From CBDDRG01 sp051306415 (GTDB lineage Bacteria; Pseudomonadota; Gammaproteobacteria; Pseudomonadales; Porticoccaceae), in NCBI GenBank assembly GCA_051306415.1, contig JBPPNE010000079.1:1-36209 (forward strand): a DNA stretch of 36,209 nt. Direction: 5' to 3'. Position 1 is the first letter of the stretch; each line of letters opens with the position of its first letter. Shown piece after piece: positions 14,708 through 23,282 of the stretch. Below the pieces are notes generated by a model. It saw only the letters and a list, made by a program, of their open reading frames with translations. It searched no databases and had not been told where the DNA came from. The position numbers and the translations under genes were made by a program.

Positions 14708-16432
14708 TTAATTTGCCCGGGTCGCGATGGCCGCGCGCAGAAACGCGACCGCCTCGGCGAGTGGCGCATTGGTGTTGTCGCTATCGCGACGGTGCTGATA
14801 TTCAATGGTGCCCTGCGCGAGGCCGCGCTCGCTGATCACCAGGCGGTGGGGAATGCCGATCAGCTCGACATCGGCGAGCATGGCGCCGAGACGGGCCTTG
14901 TCTTCATCCATCAGCAACACATCGTAGCCCGCCTGCCGCAACTGCTCGTAGAGGCCATTGCAGGCGTCGAGCACGGCTGCCGATTTGTGCGCATTGACAG
15001 GGACCAGGGCGATCTGAAAGGGCGCGATCGCTTCTGGCCAGAGGATGCCGCGGTCGTCGTTGTTCTGCTCGATGGCGGCGGCGACGATGCGGCTGACGCC
15101 GATGCCGTAGCAACCCATGGTGACGATCTGCTCCTGGCCCGCCTCGTTGACGACGCTGGCATTCAGCGCGGCGCTGTACTTGGTGCCGAGCTGGAAGATA
15201 TGGCCGACCTCGATGCCGCGGCGGATTTCCAGTGTGCCGGTGCCGTCGGGGCTGGGGTCGCCGGCGACCACATTGCGGATATCCTCGATGCGGCCGAGCG
15301 GGCAATCGCGCTGCCAGTTGGCGCCGGTGAGGTGAAAGCCGTCGCGGTTGGCGCCGCAGATGAAATCGGCGAGCTGGGCGGCGCTGCGATCGACGATGAC
15401 CGGGATGCCGAGATTGATCGGCCCGAGCGAGCCGGTGCCGCAACCGGTGGCGGCGCGGATCCGCTCTTCGCTGGCGAACTCCAGCGGGCTGGCGACGCCC
15501 GCAAGCTTTTCGGCTTTGACCTTGTTCAATTCGTGATCGCCGCGCAGCACCAGCGCGATCAATGGGTGTTCGCCTTCGCCGTCAACGACCAGGGTTTTCA
15601 GCGTCTGCGTGGGCGCGACGCCGAGATAGTCGCAGACCTCTGCGATGCTGTGTTGGCCGGGCGTCGCCACCGATTGCAGGTCCTTGCCGGGCGCGAGGCG
15701 TTGGCCCGGTGGCGCCAGGGCTTCGGCCATCTCGACGTTGGCGGCGTAGTTGCCGCTGGTGGCGAACGCGATGCTGTCCTCGCCTGAATCCGCCAGCACG
15801 TGAAATTCGTGGGAGTGGCTGCCGCCGATGCTGCCGGTGTCGGCGAGCACGGGGCGGAAATCCAAACCCAAACGGCGGAAGATCGCGCTGTAGGTCGCGT
15901 ACATCAGATCATAGGTCTGCTGTAGGCTGGCCTGGTCGAGGTGGAAAGAGTAGGCATCCTTCATCAGAAATTCGCGCGCGCGCATGACGCCGAAGCGCGG
16001 CCGGATCTCGTCGCGGAACTTGGTCTGGATCTGGTAGAAATTTGCCGGCAGCTGTTTGTAGCTGCGCAGCTCCCGCCGCATCAGGTCGGTGATGATCTCC
16101 TCGTGGGTGGGGCCGAGGCAAAAGGGGCGCTGGTGGCGGTCGGCGATGCGCAGCAGTTCCGGGCCGTACTGTTCCCAGCGCCCGGATTCCTGCCACAGCT
16201 CGGCGGGCTGCACCACCGGCATCAGGATTTCCTGAGCGCCGGCGGCGTCCATTTCGGCGCGGACGATGGCCTCGACCTTGCGCAGTACCCGCAGGCCCAG
16301 CGGCAGCCAGGTGTAGAGGCCGGCGGCGAGCTTGCGGATCATGCCCGCGCGCAGCATTAATTGGTGGCTTACGACTTCACTGTCGGCGGGGGTTTCCTTG
16401 AGGGTGGCGATCAGGAAGCGGCTGGCTCTCAT
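14708..16432 (-). CDS. proS: prolyl-tRNA synthetase (bacterial type)
   Basis: This class II synthetase charges tRNA-Pro. The 574 aa length and layout match the bacterial form with an inserted editing domain. The N-terminus MRASRFLIATLKETPADSEV is canonical. Motif 1 lies around LPLGLRVLRKVE, motif 2 around TKFRDEIRPRFGVMRAREFLMKD, and motif 3 in CYGIGVSRIVAAAIEQN. The INS editing domain (about 225-400) includes KTLVVDGEGEHPLIALVLRGDHELN, in which the conserved Lys needed for Ala-tRNA editing is expected. The anticodon-binding domain closes the protein. It is transcribed alone on the minus strand, divergent from the HIT gene. A tRNA-Pro gene lies at 7499. Confidence 0.97.
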   Translation of the reverse strand: MRASRFLIATLKETPADSEVVSHQLMLRAGMIRKLAAGLYTWLPLGLRVLRKVEAIVRAEMDAAGAQEILMPVVQPAELWQESGRWEQYGPELLRIADRHQRPFCLGPTHEEIITDLMRRELRSYKQLPANFYQIQTKFRDEIRPRFGVMRAREFLMKDAYSFHLDQASLQQTYDLMYATYSAIFRRLGLDFRPVLADTGSIGGSHSHEFHVLADSGEDSIAFATSGNYAANVEMAEALAPPGQRLAPGKDLQSVATPGQHSIAEVCDYLGVAPTQTLKTLVVDGEGEHPLIALVLRGDHELNKVKAEKLAGVASPLEFASEERIRAATGCGTGSLGPINLGIPVIVDRSAAQLADFICGANRDGFHLTGANWQRDCPLGRIEDIRNVVAGDPSPDGTGTLEIRRGIEVGHIFQLGTKYSAALNASVVNEAGQEQIVTMGCYGIGVSRIVAAAIEQNNDDRGILWPEAIAPFQIALVPVNAHKSAAVLDACNGLYEQLRQAGYDVLLMDEDKARLGAMLADVELIGIPHRLVISERGLAQGTIEYQHRRDSDNTNAPLAEAVAFLRAAIATRAN

Positions 16433-16554
16433 GCAGTGATTCTCGGGGTTTACGCGCGCTGGGCAGCGGGCACGCAGGTGAAAATTAGGCGCTATGATGG
16501 TCGCCAGTTTACGGTGCCTGTTGCACCGGGTACAGCAATCGGGGAGTCCGCGCG

Positions 16555-16977
16555 ATGTTCGAGCTGGATGAAAGGCTGGCAGGCGACACCGTCAGGGTGG
16601 GTACATTTCCGCTGTCACTGCTGTTGCTGAGCCGGGATGCCAACTACCCCTGGTTCATTCTGGTGCCGCAACGCGCGGGAGTGCGCGAAATCCACCAGCT
16701 CGCCGAGTCCGATCAATACCAGTTGCTGAGGGAGTCGAGCAACCTCGCGCAGACGCTGACCAGCGTATTCCGCCCCGACAAAATCAATATAGCGGCCTTG
16801 GGCAATGTCGTGCCACAACTTCATATTCACCACATCGTGCGTTACCTCACCGACCCCGCCTGGCCGCGCCCGATCTGGGGCGTTATTGCCTCGGCTCACT
16901 ACGCGGCGAGCGCGCAGGCCAGCGTAATCGATCGCGTATTGAGTGCGTTGGCTGGTCGCGAGTTCAATCCTGCCTGA
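16555..16977 (+). CDS. HIT-family protein
   Basis: HIT proteins hydrolyse or transfer nucleotides through a catalytic histidine. This one is 140 aa and begins MFELDERLAGDTVRVG. The active-site region reads NVVPQLHIHHIVRY; the first of the three usual histidines is Gln, as in several HIT branches, but the central HIH pair that includes the catalytic residue is kept. The DPAWPRPIWG segment that follows is typical of a proteobacterial subgroup whose substrate is unknown. TATGAT at 16493-16498 is a possible -10 box. A bidirectional terminator lies 70 bases after the stop. Confidence 0.88.
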   Translation: MFELDERLAGDTVRVGTFPLSLLLLSRDANYPWFILVPQRAGVREIHQLAESDQYQLLRESSNLAQTLTSVFRPDKINIAALGNVVPQLHIHHIVRYLTDPAWPRPIWGVIASAHYAASAQASVIDRVLSALAGREFNPA

Positions 16978-17048
16978 AGGACTTTTTTGGCGGACAGGCT
17001 GTGCCGATAGAACTTGTCCTGCGGTAATGTGCGCGGATAAAGCCAGTA

Positions 17049-17077
17049 AAAAAGCCCCGACGTTGCCGGGGCTTTTT
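17049..17077. terminator. bidirectional intrinsic terminator
   Basis: GCCCCG (17054-17059) and CGGGGC (17067-17072) form the stem over a 7-base loop, flanked by A5 on the left and T5 on the right. It can end transcripts from both the HIT gene (plus) and the HU-like gene (minus), which converge here. Confidence 0.85.
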
Positions 17078-17098
17078 CGAGGCGACGACGGCGCTTGT

Positions 17099-17551
17099 CT
17101 AGTTGATGACCATATCCTTGAGCGCCTTCAGCGGCAGGACTTTTACCGCGGTACTCGCCGGGCGCGCCTTGAAGACGGTTTCCTGCTTGGTGAAGGGATT
17201 GATACCCTTGCGGGCTTTGCGCGCGGGCTTTTTCACTGTTTTGATTTTCAGCAGACCGGGCAGCGTGAACTCGCCGACGCCGCGCTTCTTGATATGGCGA
17301 TCAATGAGGCTGGTGATTTGATCCAGCACCGAGCCAACCTGCTTTTTGGTAAGGCTGGTAGCTTCGGAAATCTCAATGAGCATTTGGGTCTTGGTGTACT
17401 TTGTGGCGATGGGGTTGGTCTTGCTAATGGGAGCGGGCTTTTTCACTGCTGCTGGGGTAGCTTTTTTCTTCGCAGGAGCAGCTTTCTTGGCAGGAGCTTT
17501 TTTTGCTACTGGTTTTGCTACGGGTTTGGCGGAAGCTTTTTTAGCGGCCAT
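17099..17551 (-). CDS. HU-like DNA-binding protein with Lys/Ala/Pro-rich N-terminal tail
   Basis: This 150 aa protein joins two parts. Residues 1-45 are a basic low-complexity tail of repeats such as AKPVAKPVAKK and APAKKAAPAKKK, resembling histone H1 or AlgP tails. Residues 51-150 form an HU/IHF-type domain: KYTKTQMLIEISEATSLTKK, a central GVGEFTLPGLLKIK, and GINPFTKQETVFKARPAS at the DNA-binding arm. It should be a nucleoid protein with a flexible DNA-contacting tail. The frame is open upstream to 17698, but ATG 17551 has AAGGGAAT ahead of it and starts the repeat. A good sigma70-like promoter lies about 100 bases upstream. Its DNA target is unknown. Confidence 0.88.
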   Translation of the reverse strand: MAAKKASAKPVAKPVAKKAPAKKAAPAKKKATPAAVKKPAPISKTNPIATKYTKTQMLIEISEATSLTKKQVGSVLDQITSLIDRHIKKRGVGEFTLPGLLKIKTVKKPARKARKGINPFTKQETVFKARPASTAVKVLPLKALKDMVIN

Positions 17552-17921
17552 ATGAGAATTCCCTTTGGTGTGTAGTTGAAAATTGAACCTGTTTATTGAT
17601 GAGTTAGCGCACCGCTCTGCCAATTCCAACATCAGCGTAAACCGCCAACCACGCTCATATATATAGTATCCAAAATGAGCGGGCAACAGATTTTCCATGA
17701 AAACAGGCTTTTTTTACCAAAACAGTCCCAATGAAGCCGAATTAAGGTGGTTTTAGCGCTTTTGCGCGGGTCTTCTGCCGAGTTCGTCTTTCTCGAACTT
17801 GTCCCGCTGAGGTATACTGCGCGCCTTTTTCGTTAGTCCCCGGCGTGTCTGAACATTACGCGCTCGGGCCCTGTGCCGAGCGGACTGTCACCGTGCCGAG
17901 ATAACCGAGGTAAACCGAGTC
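17552..17921. other. divergent intergenic region HU-like gene / fmdB-like gene
   Basis: This 370-base region is AT-rich on the HU-like side and holds that gene's promoter (17658-17686). On the other side TATACT (17813-17818) is a likely -10 box for the fmdB-aspS run, with a weak TTCTCG 17 bases upstream. Between them are T-runs (around 17709-17716) but no gene or clear repeat. Confidence 0.45.
17658..17686 (-). promoter_or_regulatory. promoter of HU-like gene
   Basis: Read on the minus strand, TTGCCC (17681-17686) and TATATA (17658-17663) are spaced by exactly 17 bases. The transcript would start near 17651, leaving a leader of about 100 bases before the ATG. Confidence 0.6.
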
Positions 17922-18236
17922 ATGCCCATCTACGAGTATCAGTGCCAAGCCTGTGGCTACGGCCTGGAAGCCATCCAAAAGGTCAGCGACGTTGCCTTGA
18001 AAATTTGTCCGGCCTGCAACAAGAGCAAGCTGAAAAAGAAATTGTCCACGGGCGGATTTCGGCTCAGTGGCAGCGGCTGGTATGAAACCGATTTCAAGAC
18101 CGGCAACAAGAAAAACCTGGCGGGCGATGGTGCGGCCAGCGCTGGCGGCAAGAATGCCGAAACCGCGCCTGCCAGTTCTGCCAGTTCGACGGCTGATAGC
18201 GCAGGCTCCGGCAAGACATCTACTACTGCCGCCTGA
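17922..18236 (+). CDS. FmdB-like zinc-ribbon protein
   Basis: This 104 aa protein opens MPIYEYQCQACGYGLEAIQK. Cysteines at 8, 11, 29 and 32 (CQAC and CPAC) form a single zinc ribbon, the FmdB/CxxC_CxxC_SSSS family pattern. The second half, after about residue 65, is a low-complexity Ala/Ser/Thr/Gly tail and probably disordered. Genes of this family often sit ahead of aspS in Pseudomonas-like genomes, and here the gap to aspS is 31 bases, so they are likely cotranscribed. The biochemical role is not known; the FmdB name comes from an amide-utilisation locus and does not imply that function here. Confidence 0.88.
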   Translation: MPIYEYQCQACGYGLEAIQKVSDVALKICPACNKSKLKKKLSTGGFRLSGSGWYETDFKTGNKKNLAGDGAASAGGKNAETAPASSASSTADSAGSGKTSTTAA

Positions 18237-18267
18237 GCCTAGCGCCACCCTCAGTGAGAAATACCTG

Positions 18268-20040
18268 ATGCGCACAAGTTACTGTGGTGCCCTCGATCAG
18301 ACGACGATTGACCAGGAGGTCACTCTCTGTGGCTGGGTGGATCGCCGCCGCGACCACGGTGGTGTTATTTTTATCGACCTGAGGGATCGCGAGGGTGTTG
18401 TTCAGGTGGTGTTTGATCCCGCCAGCGGCGATCCTTTTGCCATTGCCGATCGGGTGCGCGGCGAATACGTTCTGAGCATCACGGGTCGAGTGCGCGCACG
18501 CACCCCGCAGACGGTGAATGCTCAGATGAAAACCGGCGCGATCGAGATTTACGGCCAGGGCATTGAGATTCTCAACGCGGCGGAAACCCCGCCCTTTCAG
18601 CTTGACGAGCACATTCGAGTCGGTGAGGACGTGCGCCTGCGCCATCGCTACCTGGACTTGCGCCGACCCGACATGCAGCGCAACTTGCAGTTTCGTGCCC
18701 GCGTCACCAGTGCCATTCGCCGCTATTTCGATGGCGCGGGCTTCCTCGATATCGAAACACCGATCCTGACCCGAGCGACGCCGGAGGGTGCGCGGGATTA
18801 CCTGGTGCCAAGCCGGACTCACCCCGGCAAGTTCTTTGCATTGCCGCAATCCCCGCAACTCTTCAAGCAGTTGCTGATGGTGGCGGGCTTTGATCGCTAC
18901 TACCAGATTGCTCGCTGCTTCCGCGACGAAGACCTGCGCGCCGACCGCCAGCCGGAGTTTACCCAGATTGATATCGAGGCCTCCTTTATCGATGAGCGGG
19001 GGATCATGGCGACAGCTGAGACCCTGATCCGTGAACTGTTTGCCGAATTGATGGCCGTGGAACTTGGCGAGTTTCCAGTCATGACCCATGCCGAGGCGAT
19101 GCTGCGGTTTGGCAGCGACAAGCCCGATCTGCGCATTCCCCTCGAACTGGTTGAAGTCAGCGATCTGATGACAGCGGTTGACTTCAAGGTCTTCGCGGGC
19201 CCGGCGGGAGATCCCGAGGGTCGCGTTGCCGCCCTCAAAATGCCCGGTGGCAATGAGCTCACCCGCAAGCAGATCGACGACTACACCAGCTTCGTCGGCA
19301 TCTACGGCGCCCGCGGCCTCGCCTATATCAAGGTGAATGATCGGACTGACCTGGAGGCGGGGTTGCAATCCCCGATTGTGAAATTCCTGCCGGTCGATGT
19401 GCGTCGCCAGTTGCTTGATCGCGTTGGTGCCGAAGACGGCGATCTGATTTTTTTTGGCGCCGACAAAACCCAGGTGGTGTGCGAGTCCCTGGGTGCGCTG
19501 CGCTGCAAGCTGGGCGCCGATCTGAATCTGTATACCAAGGCCTGGGCACCGCTGTGGGTGATCGATTTCCCGATGTTTGAGCGGGCCGCGGATGGTCGGT
19601 GGGCCGCGTTGCATCACCCGTTCACGGCACCTTCCTGCGGGGCTGACGAATTGGCCGCCAATCCCGGCGGTGCGTTGTCCCGCGCCTACGACATGGTGCT
19701 TAACGGTACCGAGCTGGGCGGTGGGTCGATCCGTATTCATGATCGCCGCATGCAGCAGGCGGTGTTTGAGATCCTGGGTATCGGCGACGCCGAACAGAGC
19801 GAGAAGTTTGGCTTTCTGCTGGACGCGCTCAAGCACGGCTGTCCGCCTCACGGTGGGTTTGCCTTTGGTCTCGACCGCCTGATCATGCTGATGGTGGGCG
19901 CCGATTCCATTCGCGATGTCATCGCCTTCCCCAAAACCCAGACCGCCCAGTGCCTGCTCACCGATGCGCCGGGCGCGGTTGCCGCTGCTCAGTTGCAGGA
20001 TCTGCACATTCGGCTGCGCGACAAAGCGGCCGGAACCTAA
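18268..20040 (+). CDS. aspS: aspartyl-tRNA synthetase
   Basis: This class II synthetase is 590 aa from ATG 18268, with the bacterial opening MRTSYCGALDQ. It has an N-terminal OB-fold anticodon domain (about 1-105), a catalytic domain with motif 2 (FRDEDLRADRQPEFTQIDIE), a bacterial GAD insertion (about 280-420), and motif 3 (GFAFGLDRLIMLMVG). Residue 30 in RRRDHGG is His; E. coli has Leu there, and the Pseudomonas-type enzymes with His charge both tRNA-Asp and tRNA-Asn. That suggests a non-discriminating enzyme working with GatCAB, although the second reported determinant (Gly near residue 82) is not evident. yebC follows 29 bases later. Confidence 0.97.
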   Translation: MRTSYCGALDQTTIDQEVTLCGWVDRRRDHGGVIFIDLRDREGVVQVVFDPASGDPFAIADRVRGEYVLSITGRVRARTPQTVNAQMKTGAIEIYGQGIEILNAAETPPFQLDEHIRVGEDVRLRHRYLDLRRPDMQRNLQFRARVTSAIRRYFDGAGFLDIETPILTRATPEGARDYLVPSRTHPGKFFALPQSPQLFKQLLMVAGFDRYYQIARCFRDEDLRADRQPEFTQIDIEASFIDERGIMATAETLIRELFAELMAVELGEFPVMTHAEAMLRFGSDKPDLRIPLELVEVSDLMTAVDFKVFAGPAGDPEGRVAALKMPGGNELTRKQIDDYTSFVGIYGARGLAYIKVNDRTDLEAGLQSPIVKFLPVDVRRQLLDRVGAEDGDLIFFGADKTQVVCESLGALRCKLGADLNLYTKAWAPLWVIDFPMFERAADGRWAALHHPFTAPSCGADELAANPGGALSRAYDMVLNGTELGGGSIRIHDRRMQQAVFEILGIGDAEQSEKFGFLLDALKHGCPPHGGFAFGLDRLIMLMVGADSIRDVIAFPKTQTAQCLLTDAPGAVAAAQLQDLHIRLRDKAAGT

Positions 20041-20069
20041 CAGCTACCGAATCGACGCGGAGACAGGTC

Positions 20070-20816
20070 ATGGCCGGCCATAGTAAATGGGCCAATATCA
20101 AGCACCGCAAGGCGGCTCAGGACGCCTCTCGCGGCAAGCTGTTCACCAAATTGATTCGCGAACTGGTGGTTGTCGCCAAGACCGGGGGGCCCAATCCGGA
20201 GGACAATCCGCGCCTGCGCACCGCCGTCGACAAGGCGCTCGGTGCCAATATGCGGCGGGACACCGTCGACAAGGCGATCCAGCGTGGCGCCGGCGACGGC
20301 GACGGCGAAAGCTACGAGGCGGTCACCTACGAAGGCTATGGCGCTGGTGGTGTCGCCGTGCTGGTCGAATGCCTGACCGACAATCGCAATCGCACCGCGT
20401 CCGACGTCCGTCACGCCTTTGCCAAGCGCGGCGGCAATCTCGGTACCGATGGCTCGGTGGCCTACCTGTTTTCTCGCGTCGGTCAGTTCCATTACGCTCC
20501 CGGTGTCGACGACGAACGGGTGCTCGAAGTCGCCCTTGAGGCGGGTGCCGATGATGTCGCCAGTGATGACGAGGGTGCGGTCAGCGTCACTGTCCCTTGG
20601 GAGCGGTTTACCGCGATCAAAGACCAGTTGATGGCTGCCAGCTTTGAGCCTGCCGGCGCGGAAATCACGCTGCTGGCGGCAACCACGGTGGCGCTGGATC
20701 GCGACGGCGCGGAAAAAATCCTTGCCTTGGTGGACCACCTTGAAGACCTGGACGATGTCCAGAATGTCTACACCAACGCCGATATTCCCGCCGACGTATT
20801 GGAGCAACTGGGCTGA
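20070..20816 (+). CDS. yebC: YebC/PmpR-family protein
   Basis: YebC proteins were first described as transcriptional regulators and more recently as factors that help ribosomes through difficult sequences such as proline runs. The protein is 248 aa from ATG 20070, opening MAGHSKWANIKHRKAAQD, a near-invariant start. Further conserved parts are NPRLRTAVDKALGANMRRDTV, YEGYGAGGVAVLVECLTDNRNRT and FAKRGGNLGTDGSVAYLF. The acidic C-terminal domain (EDLDDVQNVYTNADIP) is also typical. It lies between aspS and ruvC, an order widely kept in gammaproteobacteria. The ribosome site is weak (GGAGACAGG). Confidence 0.95.
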   Translation: MAGHSKWANIKHRKAAQDASRGKLFTKLIRELVVVAKTGGPNPEDNPRLRTAVDKALGANMRRDTVDKAIQRGAGDGDGESYEAVTYEGYGAGGVAVLVECLTDNRNRTASDVRHAFAKRGGNLGTDGSVAYLFSRVGQFHYAPGVDDERVLEVALEAGADDVASDDEGAVSVTVPWERFTAIKDQLMAASFEPAGAEITLLAATTVALDRDGAEKILALVDHLEDLDDVQNVYTNADIPADVLEQLG

Positions 20817-20933
20817 TTGGAACAACGGGGCTGAAGCGGATCGCCGCCGTTGCCGGCTCATCCATGGGCCGTGCTTGTTGACGCGACGGCCGCCCATTGC
20901 AACACTGCCCGAGCCATTCATCCAGGAACCCCG

Positions 20934-21452
20934 ATGACGCTGATTATCGGCATTGACCCCGGTTCCCGCCGCACCGGGTTCGGTGTGGTGAATGCTCGCG
21001 GCAACCAGATCACCTATGTTGCCAGCGGTGTTATCCGCCTCTCGGCGGGTGAGCTGCCCGATCGTCTCGGGGTTATTTTCAGCAATGTCAGCGAGCTCAT
21101 CGCCACTCATGGTCCGGTGCAAATGGCGGTAGAGGAGGTTTTTCTTGCCCGCGATCCCCGCGCTGCTCTCCTCCTGGGTCAGGCCCGCGGCGCCGCTATC
21201 GTCGCCGGCGTGCAGGCTGGGCTCACCGTCGCGGAATACAGCGCCCGCACGGTCAAGAAAGCGGTGGTTGGCACCGGTGCCGCCACCAAAATGCAGGTTC
21301 AACAGATGATCATGCGCCTGTTGGCATTGCCGGCGGCGCCCGCGGAGGATGCGGCGGACGCTCTCGCCGTTGCGATTTGTCATGCCCACAGCGGCTGTGT
21401 CGGTATCGCGCTGGCGGGTCCGCGGCATTACGTGCGTGGGCGGTTGATCTAG
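20934..21452 (+). CDS. ruvC: Holliday junction endonuclease RuvC
   Basis: RuvC cuts Holliday junctions symmetrically as a dimer working with RuvAB. The protein is 172 aa, the usual size. Acidic catalytic residues are visible in IIGIDPGSRRTG (Asp8), in VEEVFLARDPRAALLLGQARG, and in EDAADALAVAICHAH near the C-terminus, matching the four-carboxylate RNase H-like site. AGGAACC lies just before the ATG at 20934. The 117 bases between yebC and ruvC show no terminator. ruvA starts 37 bases downstream. Confidence 0.96.
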   Translation: MTLIIGIDPGSRRTGFGVVNARGNQITYVASGVIRLSAGELPDRLGVIFSNVSELIATHGPVQMAVEEVFLARDPRAALLLGQARGAAIVAGVQAGLTVAEYSARTVKKAVVGTGAATKMQVQQMIMRLLALPAAPAEDAADALAVAICHAHSGCVGIALAGPRHYVRGRLI

Positions 21453-21489
21453 CCGTGGTGGACAGCGGGATAGGCCCAGGTGGGTTGCG

Positions 21490-22101
21490 ATGATTGGTTA
21501 CCTTCGCGGCATCCTGTTGGACAAACAGCCTGCCGGTCTGCTGGTCGATGTCCAGGGGCTCGGTTATGAGGTCCAGGTCTCGCTGACGACGCTGTTTGAA
21601 TTGCCGGCGCCCGGTGAAGCCGTCAGTCTCTATACCCATTTCGTGGTTCGCGAGGACGCCCAGTTACTCTACGGCTTCGGCACCACCGACGAACGCCAGT
21701 TGTTCCGCGAGCTGATCAAAATCAGCGGCGTTGGCCCCAAGCTCGCATTGGCGATACTCTCGGGTATGAGCACCACCGACTTTGTCCGCTGTGTGCAAAC
21801 CGACGACGTTGCGACCCTGGTGCGCTTGCCCGGCGTCGGCAAGAAAACGGCGGAGCGGTTGCTGGTGGAGATGCGTGATCGCCTGGCGGGCTGGGCGGTG
21901 CACCCGGCGACAAAGACCATCGCCACGGGAGCCGCCGGTCTGGCCGCGCGAGTGCAAGAAGCGGAGAGTGCACTGGTGGCGTTGGGGTATCGGCCGCAGG
22001 ATGCGGCGCGGATGATCAATGTGGCGCTGCCGGGCGGCGATGAAGTGCCGAACGTCGAGCAACTGATACGCACGGCGTTAAAGACCACCGTCAATCCATA
22101 A
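21490..22101 (+). CDS. ruvA: Holliday junction-binding protein RuvA
   Basis: RuvA binds the four-way junction as a tetramer and loads the RuvB motor. At 203 aa it has the expected three domains: an N-terminal OB fold (MIGYLRGILLDKQPAGLLVDVQGLGYEV), a central pair of helix-hairpin-helix motifs (ISGVGPKLALAILS and LPGVGKKTAERLLVEMRD), and a C-terminal helical domain that contacts RuvB (EAESALVALGYRPQDAARMI). AGGTGG precedes the ATG. ruvB begins 72 bases on; a 6-pair hairpin (22135-22140 with 22148-22153) lies in that gap. Confidence 0.96.
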   Translation: MIGYLRGILLDKQPAGLLVDVQGLGYEVQVSLTTLFELPAPGEAVSLYTHFVVREDAQLLYGFGTTDERQLFRELIKISGVGPKLALAILSGMSTTDFVRCVQTDDVATLVRLPGVGKKTAERLLVEMRDRLAGWAVHPATKTIATGAAGLAARVQEAESALVALGYRPQDAARMINVALPGGDEVPNVEQLIRTALKTTVNP

Positions 22102-22173
22102 ACAGTGAAATCATAATATGCCCCAGCTATCCTCGCGGTTGGTGGGAAACCGCTCATCACTGGCACCAGACAC

Positions 22174-23211
22174 ATGATCGAAACTGACCGTTTGCTCGCC
22201 GCCGTCGCCTCCCCGCAGGAGGAATCCTATGATCGTGCCATTCGTCCGCTCAGTCTTGCCGAGTACATCGGGCAGCAGGCGGTGCGCGAGCAGATGGACA
22301 TTTTTATTCGGGCGTCCCGCCAACGTGGTGAACCCCTGGATCACACGCTGTTGTTCGGCCCCCCGGGCCTCGGCAAAACTACCCTTGCCCAGATCATTGC
22401 CCGCGAGATGGCGGTTGGTCTGAAAAGCACGTCAGGCCCGGTGCTCGAAAGAGCCGGCGACCTCGCCGCCCTGCTCACCAACCTCGAGCCTGGGGATGTG
22501 CTGTTTATCGACGAGATCCATCGCCTCAGCCCCGTCGTCGAGGAGATTCTCTATCCCGCGATGGAAGACTTCCAGCTCGATATCATGATCGGAGAAGGGC
22601 CGTCTGCGCGTTCCATCAAACTCGATTTGCCGGCATTCACTCTGGTGGGAGCCACCACTCGAGCCGGTCTGTTGACTTCTCCGCTGCGCGACCGCTTCGG
22701 GATCGTGCAACGGCTCGAGTTCTATTCAGTCTCCGAGCTCTGTGCCATTGTCAACCGATCCGCCGGCATTCTCGGTGTTGAAATCGAAGCCGAGGGTGCG
22801 GCGGAGATTGCCCGTCGCGCCCGTGGTACGCCACGCATTGCCAATCGTCTGCTGCGGCGAGTGAGGGATTACGCCCAAATCAAGGCGGACGGCAGAATTA
22901 CCGCCGGCGTCGCCGATGGCGCCCTCAATTTGCTCAACGTCGATCAGCTCGGTTTCGACCATATGGATCGGCGCCTGTTGCTGGCCATCATCGACAAGTT
23001 CGATGGCGGCCCGGTCGGTGTCGACAGCCTCGCCGCTGCCATCAGTGAGGAGCGGGGCACCATCGAGGATGTGCTCGAACCCTATCTGATTCAACAGGGA
23101 TACCTGATGCGTACCTCTCGTGGACGGATGGCGACACGCCAGGCTTATGAACACTTTGGCCTCAAGGCCCCCCAGCAGGCGGTGCGGCAACCGGATCTTC
23201 CGGAGTTATGA
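22174..23211 (+). CDS. ruvB: Holliday junction branch-migration ATPase RuvB
   Basis: RuvB is the hexameric AAA+ motor that drives branch migration. The protein is 345 aa. Walker A is GPPGLGKTTLAQ near residue 65, Walker B is LFIDEIHRL, sensor 1 is VGATTRAG, and the arginine-finger region is SPLRDRFGIVQRLEFY. A winged-helix domain at the C-terminus (EERGTIEDVLEPYLIQQGYLMRT) contacts DNA. The ATG at 22174 gives the family opening MIETDRLLAAVAS; the ribosome site is poor, so coupling to ruvA may help its translation. The Tol-Pal genes follow in the same direction. Confidence 0.97.
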   Translation: MIETDRLLAAVASPQEESYDRAIRPLSLAEYIGQQAVREQMDIFIRASRQRGEPLDHTLLFGPPGLGKTTLAQIIAREMAVGLKSTSGPVLERAGDLAALLTNLEPGDVLFIDEIHRLSPVVEEILYPAMEDFQLDIMIGEGPSARSIKLDLPAFTLVGATTRAGLLTSPLRDRFGIVQRLEFYSVSELCAIVNRSAGILGVEIEAEGAAEIARRARGTPRIANRLLRRVRDYAQIKADGRITAGVADGALNLLNVDQLGFDHMDRRLLLAIIDKFDGGPVGVDSLAAAISEERGTIEDVLEPYLIQQGYLMRTSRGRMATRQAYEHFGLKAPQQAVRQPDLPEL

Positions 23212-23282
23212 TGTCTACCAAAACCGGGATTGCTTGAGCCGAGATAACGCCAGCGATAGTGTCCGCTGCAACAGGATGCGCA

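Noticed and set aside
14666..15787. 373-codon plus-strand open frame opposite proS
   Set aside because: Ala/Asp/Gly-rich composition is typical of an antisense frame; proS on the minus strand carries all class II motifs.
18223..20007. 594-codon minus-strand open frame opposite aspS
   Set aside because: It mirrors the aspS codons and contains no recognisable domain; the plus strand is plainly aspS.
20037..21428. 463-codon minus-strand open frame opposite yebC and ruvC
   Set aside because: It spans two well-identified plus-strand genes and their gap, which a real gene would not be expected to do.
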